DNA of 64,000 nucleotides from Spirosoma fluviale (GTDB lineage: Bacteria > Bacteroidota > Bacteroidia > Cytophagales > Spirosomataceae), in NCBI RefSeq assembly GCF_900230225.1, contig NZ_OCNH01000002.1:1212793-1276792 (forward strand), in the 5' to 3' direction. The stretch's first letter is position 1. Each line of letters opens with the position of its first letter. Both the position numbers and the translations under genes were made by a program. This document shows, piece after piece, positions 8,227-15,798 of the stretch. The notes beneath the pieces are model-generated. The model was not told the origin of the DNA. It worked only from the letters and a program-made list of their open reading frames with translations, and made no database searches.

Positions 8227-9459
8227 CTACGGCCTGACCATCCGCACCAACCAAGCCGGCCCATTGGTCGTTTCGACCCGCAGCAGGTAGCTCCCGGCCG
8301 GCAGCTCGCCCAGCCCTACCCCGTTGAGCACCCCCGGTTTATCGGTCTGCCGCACCACGCGCCCCAACCCGTCAATGATCTGATAGGCGGTGTAGGTGAT
8401 GGCTGGCTCAATGGTGGCTTCGCCCCCGGAAGTCAACGGGTTGGGAAACAAAACGGACGGGTTGTTCTCCCGGCTGAGGGCAATGATCGAGCTACGGGTC
8501 TGAGTGCCGTTGCGGTCGGTCTGCACCAGCCGGTAGTAGTTGATACCGGCCAGGGGTTTCCCATCCAGATAGCTGTAGGTCAAGGCAAGATGCGAGTTTC
8601 CCCCGGTAGCCTGACTGGGTATGGTGGCGATGGACTCAAAGCTGCGGGCATCCCGGCTGCGCTCGATCTGGAAGTGGGCGTTTTCCACCTCCATGGCCGT
8701 TTGCCAGCCCAACAGTGCCCCCGCTTCGGTCATGCGCCCATTGAAATAAAGCAATGTGACGGGCAACGGGGTATTTAGACTCACTGACTCCGTAGGCTGA
8801 CTGTAGGCGGTGTTGGTGGTGGTGAGCAGGCAACGGTAGAAAAGGGACGACGTTACATTGGTGGTGTAGGTGGCTCCCGTTGCGCCGGGTAGGTTAGTCC
8901 AGGCACTGTTGTTGGACGATGACTGCCACTGGTATTGCATCACCGACCCGCTGACGTTGACCGACAACGTGGTGGGGTAGTTGTAGCTGCCCGAGGTGGC
9001 ACTGGCTCGCGTAATCAACCCCTGCACAGTGCCCGTCAGCAGTCCATTGTTGATCAGGTTGGCGCTGGCCGATAGATCGGAGCGGATATACAGCTGGCCG
9101 TTGGCGTTGAGGGCGGCATTGGCGTTGAGCGTGGCCGTGCCCGTCACCGATAGCAGGCTGTTGAGGGTGCTGGTTCCGGTATTGTGATTGAAAACCACTG
9201 TAGCTACGGTGGCCATGCCGGTGCCGCCGTAGGTGACAGGGCCGGTGAACTGACCGGCAGCAAGGCTGAGCGAACTGTTGTTAGTCAAGGCACCGCCCCC
9301 GTAGACGAGCTGCACGGCCCCGGTACCGCCCACGCGGGTATTGGGGCTAATGGTCAGAGTAGGCTGGGCCATTGTGCTGCCGACGATGGCCAGCAGCAGC
9401 CCGAGCGCCAGCATCCGGTTAGGCCGGAGAGCAACCGCTAAGCGTAAAGGATGATGCAT
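8227..9459 (-). CDS. T9SS-secreted surface protein with C-terminal sorting domain
   Basis: I take the start at 9459, where a signal peptide begins (MLALGLLLAIVGSTMAQ). The frame is open farther upstream but encodes no signal there. The 410-residue product has an N-terminal beta-rich repeat region rich in T, N and G (TGTATLNANAALNANGQLYI), an immunoglobulin-like segment (VMQYQWQSSSNNSAWTNLPG), and a beta-sandwich of the kind that precedes T9SS tails (LPVTLLYFNG, FQIERSRDARSFESI). It ends in a type A sorting domain (VLFPNPLTSGG, GSYLLRVE). It should be exported across both membranes and attached to the surface. The precursor peptide copy A follows after 37 bp. Its sorting domain differs from that of the three genes at 12066-17309. 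Confidence 0.85.
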   Translation of the reverse strand: MHHPLRLAVALRPNRMLALGLLLAIVGSTMAQPTLTISPNTRVGGTGAVQLVYGGGALTNNSSLSLAAGQFTGPVTYGGTGMATVATVVFNHNTGTSTLNSLLSVTGTATLNANAALNANGQLYIRSDLSASANLINNGLLTGTVQGLITRASATSGSYNYPTTLSVNVSGSVMQYQWQSSSNNSAWTNLPGATGATYTTNVTSSLFYRCLLTTTNTAYSQPTESVSLNTPLPVTLLYFNGRMTEAGALLGWQTAMEVENAHFQIERSRDARSFESIATIPSQATGGNSHLALTYSYLDGKPLAGINYYRLVQTDRNGTQTRSSIIALSRENNPSVLFPNPLTSGGEATIEPAITYTAYQIIDGLGRVVRQTDKPGVLNGVGLGELPAGSYLLRVETTNGPAWLVRMVRP

Positions 9460-9498
9460 ATAAATGAAGGAAATATATGAATACCATAGAGAAAAGTA

Positions 9499-9529
9499 CC
9501 GGGCTGACTGACAGTGGCCGTCAGCCCGG
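9499..9529 (-). terminator. Hairpin between the collagen-like gene and the T9SS gene
   Basis: CCGGGCTGAC and GTCAGCCCGG form a perfect 10-bp stem with an 11-nt loop. It lies 175 bp after the stop of the collagen-like gene (9704) and 40 bp before the start of the next gene (9459), in the position expected for a terminator or an mRNA 3' end. Confidence 0.55.
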
Positions 9530-9703
9530 TTGTTGATGTTATTTTTCGATAACAAAGCGGTACAACGAGGTTCGGTTATGACCGGTGAAGGAGAACCCGA
9601 ATGCCGCCAACAGGACAAGCGAATGAAAATTCACCTACTCTATCATCGGCTTTTTGGGTCCCGCCGTTACGGTTATACTGACTTGAAAGAAGGAGTTCAC
9701 CCT

Positions 9704-11320
9704 CTACCGTATCCGCACAATTTGCACGTTGCTACTACCATCGGTGCTGGTGTAGGCAATGGTACTGTCGCCGAACGACTGGGCGCGGAAGCTCAGGTTA
9801 TCACCTGCCGACAGATACACGACGGTTTGCAACAACGAGTGGTTTTTAAGGAATAAGCTGCTGCTCGAACTGTCGTATGTAGTGAAAGCAAGCGGATAAG
9901 TACCCGCGTTGGGCGACGTACCGAAACGGCTGTTCTTATCGAGTACCACTTGATAGCCAATATTGAAAGCCCCATTGGAGCCGGATGACACCCCCACGAA
10001 ATTTCCCGTAATCTGATACCAACCGGCTCCCTCGCTCCCCACAGTGAAGGTGGTGCCGTTCCAGGTGTTGCTACCCGTAAGGACGGCATTCGCTCCATTG
10101 CTGGATGGAAAGTTGAGCGTCGTAAAAGTTGACCCGGTGCTTAGCGACGAAATTGCCTGCTGTGAAGTGAAAGCTGTGCTAACTTCCACATTGGGGTAAG
10201 CCGTCGGTATAGAGGGGGAACCCGCCAAAAAGCCCCAGCTTGTGCTGCCACTGCCATTGGTTATGAGCACTTGCCCGTTCGTGCCCCGGCTGGTGGGTAA
10301 ACTGAAGCGGTTGCTGCCGCTGTTGACAAATACCCCGCTGCCGCTGAGATATACCCCGTTGCTGCTGCCGTTGATATCTACCCCGTTGCTGACATATACC
10401 CTGCTGCTGCTGCTGCCGTTGAGAAATACCCCGTTGCTGCTGCCGTCGATCAATACCCTGCTGCCGATGATATCTACCCCGCTGTTGCTCCAGCTTAGGG
10501 CCGTGTTGGTGCCGCCTGCGCCATAGCTCAGCTTACCACCCGTTAAGCCGGATAAATGGGGGCCGTCTGTGCTGGCATCATACTTCAGGAAATGGTTGCC
10601 GTTGCTGGCTGCGCGTAAACGCAGCGCATTGTCGTTCAGGCCGAGACTGCCGGTACCGGCAAAATCCAGCGTGTTGCCGCCCAATGTAATGGTGCGGTTG
10701 CCGGTTAGCGTTCCGTCGGTCGTGTAGAGACTGGCCCCACCGCCCGCGCTGGGCGTTGTCCACTGCGTGTTGTAGTTGGCGCCGTCAATTTTGCTCAACA
10801 CCTGCCCGGTGGTGCCGCCCGTGGGTACGCCCTGTCCGGCGGGGCCGGTAGCACCTTCCGGGCCAGTTGCTCCTGTTAAGCCGGTATCACCTTTATTACC
10901 CTGTATGCCTGGCGCTCCTGTTGATCCAGCCGGGCCAGTTAGGCCAATGGGGCCGGTCGCTCCTTCGGGTCCTGTAGCACCAGGTAGACCAGTCGCGCCA
11001 GTGTCGCCTTTGTCCCCTTTCGGGCCGGTAGTTCCCGACGCACTCAGCGAGGTCCAGGCCGTGCCATTGTAGAAATAGAATCCGGCAGTGCCGTCAGTCT
11101 GGTACACCAACAGACCCGTAGCCGGGCTACTGATGAGTCCACGCTGCTGGGCGTTCATACGGGGCACGAGTATACCCTGGTTAGTACTCTTTACGTCGAG
11201 CAGGGCCGAGCCGTCGGCCGTTGAGCCATCGGTGTTGATCGACAGCGAGCCGGTCTGAGCCTTGGCTGAATAAAGACTGCTCAGGGTGAGCAGCGCAAAA
11301 AGTAAACGTGTACAGGACAT
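9704..11320 (-). CDS. Secreted collagen-like protein with C1q/TNF-like C-terminal domain
   Basis: The start at 11320 gives a good signal peptide ([17 protein letters not shown]) and 538 residues. After a region typical of Bacteroidota surface proteins ([17 protein letters not shown]), residues about 99-165 are uninterrupted Gly-X-Y triplets ([19 protein letters not shown]). A degenerate repeat of [12 protein letters not shown] type follows at about 265-340. The last 150 residues resemble a C1q-like jelly roll ([40 protein letters not shown]). Collagen stalks carrying such heads usually form trimeric surface fibres. There is no evident T9SS tail. The region upstream duplicates the tail of the AraC gene at 19314, suggesting it once lay behind a similar regulator. 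Confidence 0.85.
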   Translation of the reverse strand: MSCTRLLFALLTLSSLYSAKAQTGSLSINTDGSTADGSALLDVKSTNQGILVPRMNAQQRGLISSPATGLLVYQTDGTAGFYFYNGTAWTSLSASGTTGPKGDKGDTGATGLPGATGPEGATGPIGLTGPAGSTGAPGIQGNKGDTGLTGATGPEGATGPAGQGVPTGGTTGQVLSKIDGANYNTQWTTPSAGGGASLYTTDGTLTGNRTITLGGNTLDFAGTGSLGLNDNALRLRAASNGNHFLKYDASTDGPHLSGLTGGKLSYGAGGTNTALSWSNSGVDIIGSRVLIDGSSNGVFLNGSSSSRVYVSNGVDINGSSNGVYLSGSGVFVNSGSNRFSLPTSRGTNGQVLITNGSGSTSWGFLAGSPSIPTAYPNVEVSTAFTSQQAISSLSTGSTFTTLNFPSSNGANAVLTGSNTWNGTTFTVGSEGAGWYQITGNFVGVSSGSNGAFNIGYQVVLDKNSRFGTSPNAGTYPLAFTTYDSSSSSLFLKNHSLLQTVVYLSAGDNLSFRAQSFGDSTIAYTSTDGSSNVQIVRIR

Positions 11321-11435
11321 AGAAGAGGGAGTAGATATGAAAAAGCGAGTAAACAGATAAGAACGGGAAATACGGTTGTCAGACTGGCATAGTGAATCCA
11401 GTACCACGTGCACGGGGTAGGAGATGACATAAAAC

Positions 11436-11562
11436 CAGGTAAATGCTTAATGGAATCGTACAGACAAATTTTCTGTCAAAGAACACGCTTTAAAGACCAA
11501 GACTCCGTCATATTTGGGCCACCCTTCCAGAATAGATCAATTAAATGGCAAATAGTGTTGCA
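11436..11562 (-). repeat. Duplicate of the region following the AraC regulator gene
   Basis: This stretch matches 19205-19313 closely (shared AAGACTCCGTCATATTTGGG, then CCAGAATAGAT and AAATGGCAAATAGTGTTG). In both places it lies between the 3' end of an AraC coding sequence and the start of a cargo gene, here the collagen-like gene and there the cupin gene. It therefore marks a duplicated regulator-plus-leader unit and may include the cargo promoter. Confidence 0.75.
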
Positions 11563-11650
11563 TTACGTTCGGTTGGCCATGTACTCAGTGGGCGTTTGCT
11601 GGTAGCATTGCCAGAAAACAGTGATAAAATGTGAGGGTGTGCTAAACCTA
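11563..11650 (-). pseudogene. 3' fragment of an AraC-type regulator gene
   Basis: The reverse strand encodes RFSTPSHFITVFWQCYQQTP then TEYMANRT and a stop at 11563. This matches the last 28 residues of the intact regulator at 19314-19721 (GFSSPSHLTTVFRQYYQQTP). Everything upstream of the final helix-turn-helix is missing, and the fragment is fused to the remnant at 11648-11683. It is a decayed duplicate. Confidence 0.75.
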
Positions 11651-11683
11651 TTCGGAAAGTCGGGCCACGACGGGCCGGGGCAT
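11648..11683 (-). pseudogene. 5' remnant of a cassette secreted-protein gene
   Basis: An ATG at 11683 begins MPRPVVARLSE and then meets a stop at 11648. The first eight codons equal the start of the secreted-protein gene at 12066-13931 (MPRPVVARP). The surrounding DNA (11660-12065) is a near-copy of 13905-14313. The copy breaks off here and joins the AraC fragment, so a cassette was deleted between two repeats. Confidence 0.65.
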
Positions 11684-11735
11684 GATAGCTGGTAGAGGCA
11701 GGTACACGGTTACAGGAAAAGGTGATGTATTGGAC

Positions 11736-11774
11736 AAGGTCAGCCCCTTACCGCTTGGGCAAAGGGCTGGCCTT
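11736..11774 (-). terminator. Conserved hairpin downstream of precursor peptide copy B
   Basis: AAGGTCAGCCCCTT and AAAGGGCTGGCCTT form a long stem with a GC loop. The matching hairpin at 13984-14022 reads AAGGCCAGCCCCT on the left arm: the single change turns a G-U pair into a G-C pair and keeps the stem. It lies about 115 nt after the stop of copy B, so it could be a terminator or processed mRNA end. Confidence 0.5.
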
Positions 11775-11888
11775 AGTAATGACTGGGCTTGCCCCAACCG
11801 GACAGGCTCAATTTTTTAGTGATCTGGGCGTTCCAGCCCTGAGCAGGCCTCGTTGATACGCCCGGTCGACCAGGCACTCACCGCTCCC

Positions 11889-12032
11889 TCAACCAAACGA
11901 GCCAAAGCCATCGACGGATGAGCCACTCTTGAGGGTGAGTTTTTTGACGTTGCCCAGCTTATTGAGCTTGGGCGATTTGTAGCTCCGTTTGGGCTGGGGT
12001 GTTACGAGGGCTATTTTTTTCTGGGGATTCAT
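11889..12032 (-). CDS. Lasso-peptide-like precursor peptide, copy B
   Basis: The ATG at 12032 opens 47 codons. The leader ends RSYKSPKLNKLGNVKKLTL, with Tyr -17, Pro -14, Leu -12, Gly -8 and Thr -2 relative to a core KSGSSVDGFGSFG. A Lys1-Asp7 isopeptide would give a 7-residue ring, the smallest ring size I know for lasso peptides. The gene begins 33 bp after the stop of the T9SS protein gene at 12066-13931, with no Shine-Dalgarno sequence, as is common in Bacteroidota. Compared with copies C and D most nucleotide differences are silent, which argues that the peptide is translated. Maturation genes are absent from the window. Confidence 0.78.
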   Translation of the reverse strand: MNPQKKIALVTPQPKRSYKSPKLNKLGNVKKLTLKSGSSVDGFGSFG

Positions 12033-12065
12033 ACACTAGAAGAGGATTGGATAAAACAACTGAGA

Positions 12066-13931
12066 CTACTGAACCACTAACCGGTGCTGGCGGGTTTGCC
12101 CCCGCTCCTCTACCGTCAGTACATACACGCCTGCAGCCAGAGAGCCACTGGCTTTCAAGAGCAGATTACCCGACTGGAGGCCCATTTTCTGGAGGGGGAT
12201 GGCCCGTCCCTGGGGGCTAAAAAAGCCCAGAATGGCCGTCTGAGGTTCATCCAGCCGCAGCACAAAGCCGCCTTCATGGACGATGGGGTTCGGATACACC
12301 CCGTAGGCTTCATCCCGAATCACCACCGAAACGGCGGGATAGACCGTGGCCTTGCCCGACAAATCCGTTTGGGTGAGCCGGTAGTACGAGGTACCCATAA
12401 AAGGCGTCTGGTCGGTGAACTGGTAGTGTTTGATGGCCTGACTGTTGGTGGCCTCGGCGGGGATTTGGCCCACGGTCTCGAAGTGAACAAGGTCTTTGCT
12501 ACGGTCGAGTTGAAAGCCTTTGTTATCGGTTTCCAGGGAGGTCGTCCAGGCTAGATCCACGCTGTGGTTGGGCTGGGCCTGGGCCGTAAAGGATACTAAA
12601 GCTACGGGTAAGGGAGCGGTTACACTGAGCGATGCGGTGGCTGTTGCCGTTGCCGAACAGCCCGGTGTGGTGCCCGTGACCGAGTAGGAGGTGGCCGTGG
12701 TCAGGTTGGTGACCACCAGGGGGTTGGCGCTTGTGCCATTGTTCCAGCTATAGTTGGTGGCACCTGTGGCGGTGAGGGTGACGTTGCCACCTGATGTGAT
12801 GGTCAGGCTGGGCGTGGCGGTAATGCTCACCGAAAGGCTACCGGTTGCAGTCATCACTTGATTGGTACCCGATTGAGCCACAGCCACAAACGTCCCGTTG
12901 CCGTAGGTAACCGAGTTCCAATAATTAGCCTGTGCCGCCGTTTGGGCCGTCCAGGTGATACCATCCGGGGAGGTCATTATCTGGTTGGTGCCCGACCGAG
13001 CTACGGCCACAAACAGGCCATTGCCGTAGGTGACCGAGCGCCAAGGATTAGCCTCAACCGCCGTTTGGGCCGTCCAGGTGATACCATCCGGGGAGGTCAT
13101 TACCTGATTGGTGCCCGATTGAGCCACAGCCACAAACAGGCCATTACCGTAGGTAACTGAAATCCATGTGTTAGCTTCAGCCGCCATTTGGGCAGTCCAG
13201 GTGATACCATCGGGGGAGGTCATCACCCGATTAGTTCCCGATTGAGCCACGGCCACAAACAGACCCTGGTTGTAGGTGACCGAAGACCATGCGTTAGCCT
13301 CAGCCGCCGTTTGACCTGTCCAGGTGATGCCATCGGGGGAGGTCATCACCCGATAGGTACCAGTACCAGCCACGGCCACAAACAGACCCTTGCCGTAGGT
13401 GACCGAGTTCCATGTATTTAACTCAGCCGAGGTTTGACCTGTCCAGGTGATGCCATCGGGGGAGGTCATCACTTGAAAGCCTGATCGAGCCACGGCCACA
13501 AACAGGCCGTTGCCGTAAGTGACCGAGAGCCATACAGCGCTCCCAGCCGCCGTTCGGGCTGTCCAGTTGATACCATCAGGGGAGGTCATCACCTGGTTGG
13601 TGAGGGGACCTTGCATACCCACAGCGACGAACAAGCCATTGCCATACGTGACCGAAGTCCAATTACCCTCAACCGCCGTTTGGGCTGTCCAGGTTGAGCC
13701 ATCGGAGGCACAGGCCAGCGTCTGGCCAAATACGGCCAGTGGGGAGACCAACGTAATCCCAGCCCACAGCACCAGCCAGACTACCAAACGCAGACCGCTC
13801 AGGGGCCGTTGTCGATGCGGGGGGGGGCCAATGGGCTGGCAACCCAAAACCGGGTAGAGGGCTGAGTTAACATCGGCTCCTTGCCGAAACGCCGAGACTG
13901 ATAAAGGCCGGGCCACGACGGGCCGGGGCAT
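12066..13931 (-). CDS. T9SS-secreted beta-propeller-like repeat protein
   Basis: I choose the start at 13931 (MPRPVVARPLSVSAF), because the upstream extension to 14045 overlaps the hairpin conserved at 11736. The 621-residue product has a late membrane-like signal (VVWLVLWAGITLVSPLAVFG). Seven repeats of about 41 residues follow, each built on W-x-S-V-T-Y-G-N-G-L-F-V-A-V and MTSPDGITWT, consistent with propeller blades. An Ig-like segment (TPSLTITSGGNVTLTATGA) and then a 175-residue C-terminal module (SFTAQAQ to RLVVQ) end in a T9SS type A tail (YGVYPNPIVHEGGFVLRLDE). That module is almost identical in the genes at 14314 and 15799. Precursor peptide copy B follows after 33 bp. Confidence 0.86.
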   Translation of the reverse strand: MPRPVVARPLSVSAFRQGADVNSALYPVLGCQPIGPPPHRQRPLSGLRLVVWLVLWAGITLVSPLAVFGQTLACASDGSTWTAQTAVEGNWTSVTYGNGLFVAVGMQGPLTNQVMTSPDGINWTARTAAGSAVWLSVTYGNGLFVAVARSGFQVMTSPDGITWTGQTSAELNTWNSVTYGKGLFVAVAGTGTYRVMTSPDGITWTGQTAAEANAWSSVTYNQGLFVAVAQSGTNRVMTSPDGITWTAQMAAEANTWISVTYGNGLFVAVAQSGTNQVMTSPDGITWTAQTAVEANPWRSVTYGNGLFVAVARSGTNQIMTSPDGITWTAQTAAQANYWNSVTYGNGTFVAVAQSGTNQVMTATGSLSVSITATPSLTITSGGNVTLTATGATNYSWNNGTSANPLVVTNLTTATSYSVTGTTPGCSATATATASLSVTAPLPVALVSFTAQAQPNHSVDLAWTTSLETDNKGFQLDRSKDLVHFETVGQIPAEATNSQAIKHYQFTDQTPFMGTSYYRLTQTDLSGKATVYPAVSVVIRDEAYGVYPNPIVHEGGFVLRLDEPQTAILGFFSPQGRAIPLQKMGLQSGNLLLKASGSLAAGVYVLTVEERGQTRQHRLVVQ

Positions 13932-13983
13932 GATAGCTGGTAGAGGCAGGTACACGGTTACAGGAAAAGGTGATGTATTGGAC

Positions 13984-14022
13984 AAGGCCAGCCCCTGACC
14001 GCTTGGGCAAAGGGCTGGCCTT
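13984..14022 (-). terminator. Conserved hairpin downstream of precursor peptide copy C
   Basis: AAGGCCAGCCCCT pairs with AAAGGGCTGGCCTT across a GC-rich loop. It is the counterpart of the hairpin at 11736-11774, with one compensatory change. It sits about 115 nt after the stop of copy C and 50 bp before the next gene's chosen start at 13931. Confidence 0.5.
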
Positions 14023-14136
14023 AATAATGAATAGGCTTGCCCCAACCGGACAGGCTCAATCTTTTAGTGACCTGGGCGTTCCAGCCCTGAACAGGTCTCG
14101 TTGATACGCCCGGTCGACCAGGCACTCACCGCTCCC

Positions 14137-14280
14137 TCAACCAAACGAGCCAAAGCCATCGACGGATGAGCCACTCTTAAGGGTGAGTTTTTTGACGTTG
14201 CCCAGCTTATTGAGCTTGGGCGATTTGTAGCTCCGTTTGGGCTGGGGTGTTAGGAGGGCTATTTTTTTCTGGGAATTCAT
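14137..14280 (-). CDS. Lasso-peptide-like precursor peptide, copy C
   Basis: The ATG at 14280 opens 47 codons. The product differs from copy B only at residue 3 (Ser for Pro) and residue 10 (Leu for Val), both near the N-terminus and away from the recognition motif. The core is again KSGSSVDGFGSFG. It lies 33 bp after the stop of the T9SS protein gene at 14314. The following 230 bp, including the hairpin at 13984-14022, are shared with the region after copy B, showing that peptide gene and downstream DNA were duplicated together. Confidence 0.77.
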   Translation of the reverse strand: MNSQKKIALLTPQPKRSYKSPKLNKLGNVKKLTLKSGSSVDGFGSFG

Positions 14281-14313
14281 ACACTAGAAGAGGATTGGAT
14301 AAAACAACTGAGA

Positions 14314-15444
14314 CTACTGAACCACCAACCGGTGCTGGCGGGTTTGGCCCCGCTCCTCCACCGTCAGTACATACACGCCTGTAGCTAGGGAGCCGCTGGC
14401 TTTCAAGAGGAGGTTGCCCGACTGGAGGCCCATTTTCTGGAGGGGGATGGCCCGTCCCTGGGGGCTAAAAAAGCCCAGAATGGCCGTCTGGGGTTCATCC
14501 AGACGTAGCACAAAGCCGCCCTCGCTAACCACCGGGTTCGGATACACCCCGTAAGCGTCCTCCCGAATCACCACCGAAACGGCGGGATAGACCGTGGCCT
14601 TGCCCGACAAATCCGTTTGGGTGAGCCGGTAGTACGAGGTGCCCGTGAAAGGCGTCTGGTCGGTGAACTGGTAGTGTTTGATGGCCTGACTGTTGGCGGC
14701 CTCGGCGGGGATTTGGCCAACTGTTTCGAAGTGGATAAGGTCTTTGCTGCGGTCGAGTTGAAAGCCTTTGTTATCGGTTTCCAGGGAAGTCGTCCAGTTG
14801 AGTTGGACGGAGTTTTGGGTTGTTGTTTTGGCTTGGAAGTTGATCAGCGTCACGGGCAGGGCCGAGGCCACGGACTTCATGACTTTGCTGTCTTGAGAAA
14901 CGGCCACAAATACCCCATTGCCGTAGGTAACCGAATACCAGGCATCATTGGTGGCGGCTATTTGGTTGGTCCAAGTGATTCCATCGGGGCTGGTCATGAC
15001 TTTGCCGCTGGACGAAACGGCCACAAATACCCCATTGCCGTAGGTGACTGAAGACCATTGATTATTGGATGCGGCTGTTCGGCTGGTCCAGGTGCTGCCA
15101 TTTGGGCTGGTCATGACTTTGCCGTCGTACGAAACGGCCACAAATACCCCATTGCCGTAGGTGACTGAAGACCAGACACTAGTGGATGCGGCTGTTCGGC
15201 TGGTCCAGGTGACCCCATCGGGGCTGGTCATGACCGGGCCGTATTGGGAAATGGCCACAAATACCCCATTGCCGTAGGTAACCGACTGCCAGACATTAGT
15301 GGATGCGGCTGTTTGACTAGTCCAGGTGGTTTGGGCGTGAGTGGCTAAACAGCTCAGCAGCCAGAAGGCTAAGACCCAGCGGGTAGAGGTAAGCAAGTTC
15401 AACACGGTTTCTCGCTTGGGAGCGATACGTAAAAAATGAGCCAT
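14314..15444 (-). CDS. T9SS-secreted short beta-propeller-like repeat protein
   Basis: The start at 15444 (MAHFLRIAPKRE) places a signal ending WLLSCLATHAQ at residue about 38; an ATG 18 codons upstream is also possible. Four repeats of about 41 residues follow (VWQSVTYGNGVFVAI, MTSPDGVTWTS), a shorter version of the array in the gene at 12066. The C-terminal 175 residues (LPVTLINFQAK to RLVVQ) form the shared module with a T9SS type A tail (YGVYPNPVVSEGGFVLRLDE). Four blades are few for a closed propeller, so it may oligomerise or be partly deleted. Precursor peptide copy C begins 33 bp downstream. Confidence 0.85.
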   Translation of the reverse strand: MAHFLRIAPKRETVLNLLTSTRWVLAFWLLSCLATHAQTTWTSQTAASTNVWQSVTYGNGVFVAISQYGPVMTSPDGVTWTSRTAASTSVWSSVTYGNGVFVAVSYDGKVMTSPNGSTWTSRTAASNNQWSSVTYGNGVFVAVSSSGKVMTSPDGITWTNQIAATNDAWYSVTYGNGVFVAVSQDSKVMKSVASALPVTLINFQAKTTTQNSVQLNWTTSLETDNKGFQLDRSKDLIHFETVGQIPAEAANSQAIKHYQFTDQTPFTGTSYYRLTQTDLSGKATVYPAVSVVIREDAYGVYPNPVVSEGGFVLRLDEPQTAILGFFSPQGRAIPLQKMGLQSGNLLLKASGSLATGVYVLTVEERGQTRQHRLVVQ

Positions 15445-15537
15445 AGAAGGGAGAGAAGAAGTTGGCACCAAACGATTATTGGCCAATGCTTTGCGCAAAC
15501 CGGTTTTAAACAGTAGTGTAATTAGTGTTAACCAATG

Positions 15538-15604
15538 AGCCCCCTGAGTATTGATTGAGTGCGCCTATCAAGGACAGAGGCACTCAATGAATACTCAGGG
15601 GGCT
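15538..15604 (-). terminator. Strong hairpin terminator after precursor peptide copy D
   Basis: Left arm 15538-15566 (AGCCCCCTGAGTATT, then ATTGAGTGC) pairs with right arm 15578-15604 (GCACTCAAT, then AATACTCAGGGGGCT). There is one mismatch and a two-base bulge in a stem of about 25 bp. It begins 18 nt after the stop of copy D. It should end the transcript of the 17309-15622 unit, making each protein-peptide pair its own transcription unit. Confidence 0.7.
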
Positions 15605-15621
15605 ATTACAAAGCACATTCC

Positions 15622-15765
15622 TCAACCAAACGAGCCAAAGCCATCCACGGATGAACCACTCTTGAGGGTGAGTTTTTTAACGTTGCCCAGCTTATTGAGT
15701 TTGGGCGATTTGTAGCTCCGTTTGGGCTGGGGTGTTACGAGGGCTATTTTTTTCTGGGGATTCAT
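15622..15765 (-). CDS. Lasso-peptide-like precursor peptide, copy D
   Basis: The ATG at 15765 opens 47 codons giving exactly the copy B peptide, although the DNA differs at several third positions (GTC/GTT, GGC/GGT, GTC/GTG, AAG/AAA). This is what selection on the protein would leave. Leader and core are as in copy B (core KSGSSVDGFGSFG). It begins 33 bp after the C-terminal module of the frameshifted gene at 15799-17309 and is followed by the strong hairpin at 15538-15604. Confidence 0.78.
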   Translation of the reverse strand: MNPQKKIALVTPQPKRSYKSPKLNKLGNVKKLTLKSGSSVDGFGSFG

Positions 15766-15798
15766 ACACTAGAAGAGGATTGGATAAAACAACTGAGA

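Noticed and set aside
9530-9703. Minus-strand open stretch from a GTG near 9632 reading FGFSFTGHNRTSLYRFVIEK
   Set aside because: It is too short, lacks homology that I recognise, and lies in the intergenic spacer after the collagen-like gene; possibly decayed sequence.
10776-11072. Plus-strand Pro/Val-rich frame ([17 protein letters not shown] type)
   Set aside because: It is the antisense shadow of the Gly-X-Y collagen triplets of the minus-strand gene.
12858-13720. Regularly spaced, near-identical repeats of about 123 bp that look like a CRISPR or satellite array
   Set aside because: They are in frame and encode the 41-residue MTSPDGITWT repeats of the secreted protein at 12066-13931; unit length and variation follow codons.
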